A stretch of DNA of 7,566 nt from JAJPJX01 sp964568355 (lineage in GTDB: Bacteria > Acidobacteriota > Terriglobia > Bryobacterales > Bryobacteraceae). The stretch lies in NCBI GenBank assembly GCA_964568355.1, contig CAZMRK010000287.1, positions 1-7,566 on the forward strand, written 5' to 3'. Numbering within the stretch: the first letter of the stretch is position 1; the number at the start of each line of letters is the position of its first letter. Made by a program: the position numbers and the translations under genes. Shown piece after piece: positions 6,769 to 7,566 of the stretch. Below the pieces are notes generated by a model. The model searched no databases and was not told where the DNA came from. It saw only the letters and a list, made by a program, of their open reading frames with translations.

Positions 6769-7566
6769 TTATGCTGCTCGATCCAGCGCTTTGATGACAG
6801 CAACTTTGTTCCATTGATGGGCGACGTCGAGTGCTGTAAGTCCCGAGGAATCCCTTGCGCCAGGATCCGCCTCCTTGTCCAAGAGGACTCGAACAGCTGC
6901 TGCGTAGCCAAGAAACGCTGCCTTATGAAGGGCTGTCTGTCCAGTCGAATCGCACGAATTCACGTCCCATCCAACTTGCGCCAGGTAGCGCAGTGCAGGA
7001 ATTAGATGTTCGAAGTGCCACTCGCAACTTGCGTGCAGAATCGAATTGCCGGCATTTGGGTCAGCGCCCGCCTTCAAGAGCTCATCGGCAATACGAAAGT
7101 GAGCGGCGTGGCCAACTGCCATCATCAATGGTGTCGCCTGACGCCAGCTTGAATTCACGTACTGCTCGCCAGCCAATCGGCGCACTCCTTCCAGTTTGGT
7201 GGGTTCGGGGAGACGCGATGCAGAAGCGAGCCAGAGGCCGGTCATACCCGTAGGATGCGGCGTAGCCGGTCGAAACTCGCGAAGCAGTTCCGCGGCCGGT
7301 TCAAGCCCACAGAACGCGGCGAGTTCGTAGGGCGTCATGTCCAGATAGGTGGAGCGAACCGTCGGATCTGCACCTCTCTGAAGCAGGACGTGAACCGTTT
7401 CGACATGACCGGCATGCCTCGGAGACGTAATGCGAAACTCCAGCGTGCGGCCCAGAGGAGTCTGACGCCAGTTTGTCGGAGCTACTTGATTCGGGTCCGC
7501 TCCAGCGTCAAGAAGGCGCGCCACTTCTATGGCGTCGCCCGTCCAGCAAGCTTTGTGGAGCAATTG
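6769..7566 (-). CDS. Ankyrin-repeat protein, 5' end cut by window edge
   Basis: Reads leftwards from the right edge to TAA at 6771-6769. The frame is open at the edge (codons for Gln-Leu precede Leu-His-Lys), so the true start lies outside; a TTG at 7563 is not a convincing start. About 265 residues are visible, made of degenerate ankyrin repeats. Counting from that TTG codon, these are LHKACWTGD through AGADPN (2-25), HAGHVETVHVLLQRGADP (50-67), TPYELAAFCG (77-86), a diverged stretch (about 98-138), ATPLMMAVGH through KAGADPN (143-170), a Trp-rich unit (174-202), TGQTALHKAAFLGYAAAVRVLL (207-228) and SGLTALDVAHQWN (240-252). Ankyrin repeats are protein-binding scaffolds; no enzymatic domain is visible here. 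The gene converges with the recombinase remnant. No signal peptide can be judged because the N-terminus is missing. Confidence 0.88.
   Translation of the reverse strand, partial: QLLHKACWTGDAIEVARLLDAGADPNQVAPTNWRQTPLGRTLEFRITSPRHAGHVETVHVLLQRGADPTVRSTYLDMTPYELAAFCGLEPAAELLREFRPATPHPTGMTGLWLASASRLPEPTKLEGVRRLAGEQYVNSSWRQATPLMMAVGHAAHFRIADELLKAGADPNAGNSILHASCEWHFEHLIPALRYLAQVGWDVNSCDSTGQTALHKAAFLGYAAAVRVLLDKEADPGARDSSGLTALDVAHQWNKVAVIKALDRAA

Noticed and set aside
6305..6814. - strand open frames opposite the recombinase remnant
   Set aside because: No recognisable domains; they mirror the conserved integrase motifs on the + strand.
6712..7005. Open reading beyond the recombinase homology on the + strand
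   Set aside because: Composition does not match any integrase tail, and the stretch is antisense to the ankyrin gene; the natural stop seems to have been lost.

Overview
This looks like chromosomal DNA from a GC-rich Gram-negative bacterium. An outer-membrane factor, a periplasmic adaptor, an inner-membrane RND pump and a TonB-type protein imply two membranes. The style of the RND protein, the tyrosine-recombinase type and the ankyrin gene remind me of soil Acidobacteria of the Solibacter/Bryobacter kind. That placement is from memory and is only moderately secure.

Left part (1-5347, all + strand): the end of a tripartite efflux operon. It holds the 3' part of a TolC-like outer-membrane factor, a lipid-anchored membrane-fusion adaptor, a full-length 1050-residue RND transporter, and a short secreted protein with a TonB C-terminal domain. 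Gaps are 24, 1 and 31 bases, so co-transcription is likely. The first three would form one pump spanning the envelope. The TonB-like protein is the odd member. The RND protein has N399 beside D398 in TM4, and S950-D951 in TM10 where AcrB has Lys-Asn, so it lacks part of the AcrB proton relay.

Right part (5348-7566): an accessory region of small and broken genes. On the - strand is a two-gene unit: an 85-residue ribbon-helix-helix (RHH) protein followed, with a one-base TAATG overlap, by an 81-residue Trp/Tyr/Phe-rich protein of unknown function. This has the layout of an antitoxin-first toxin-antitoxin module. Just upstream is an operator-like cluster of CACCA half-sites with one-helical-turn spacing, overlapping a possible -10 element. 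Divergent from it is a decayed tyrosine recombinase with a nonsense codon, a frameshift and apparent internal deletions. It converges on the 3' end of an ankyrin-repeat gene that runs off the right edge.

The best candidate for something undescribed is the RHH/81-residue pair with its operator. No CRISPR array, rRNA, tRNA or intact mobile element is visible.
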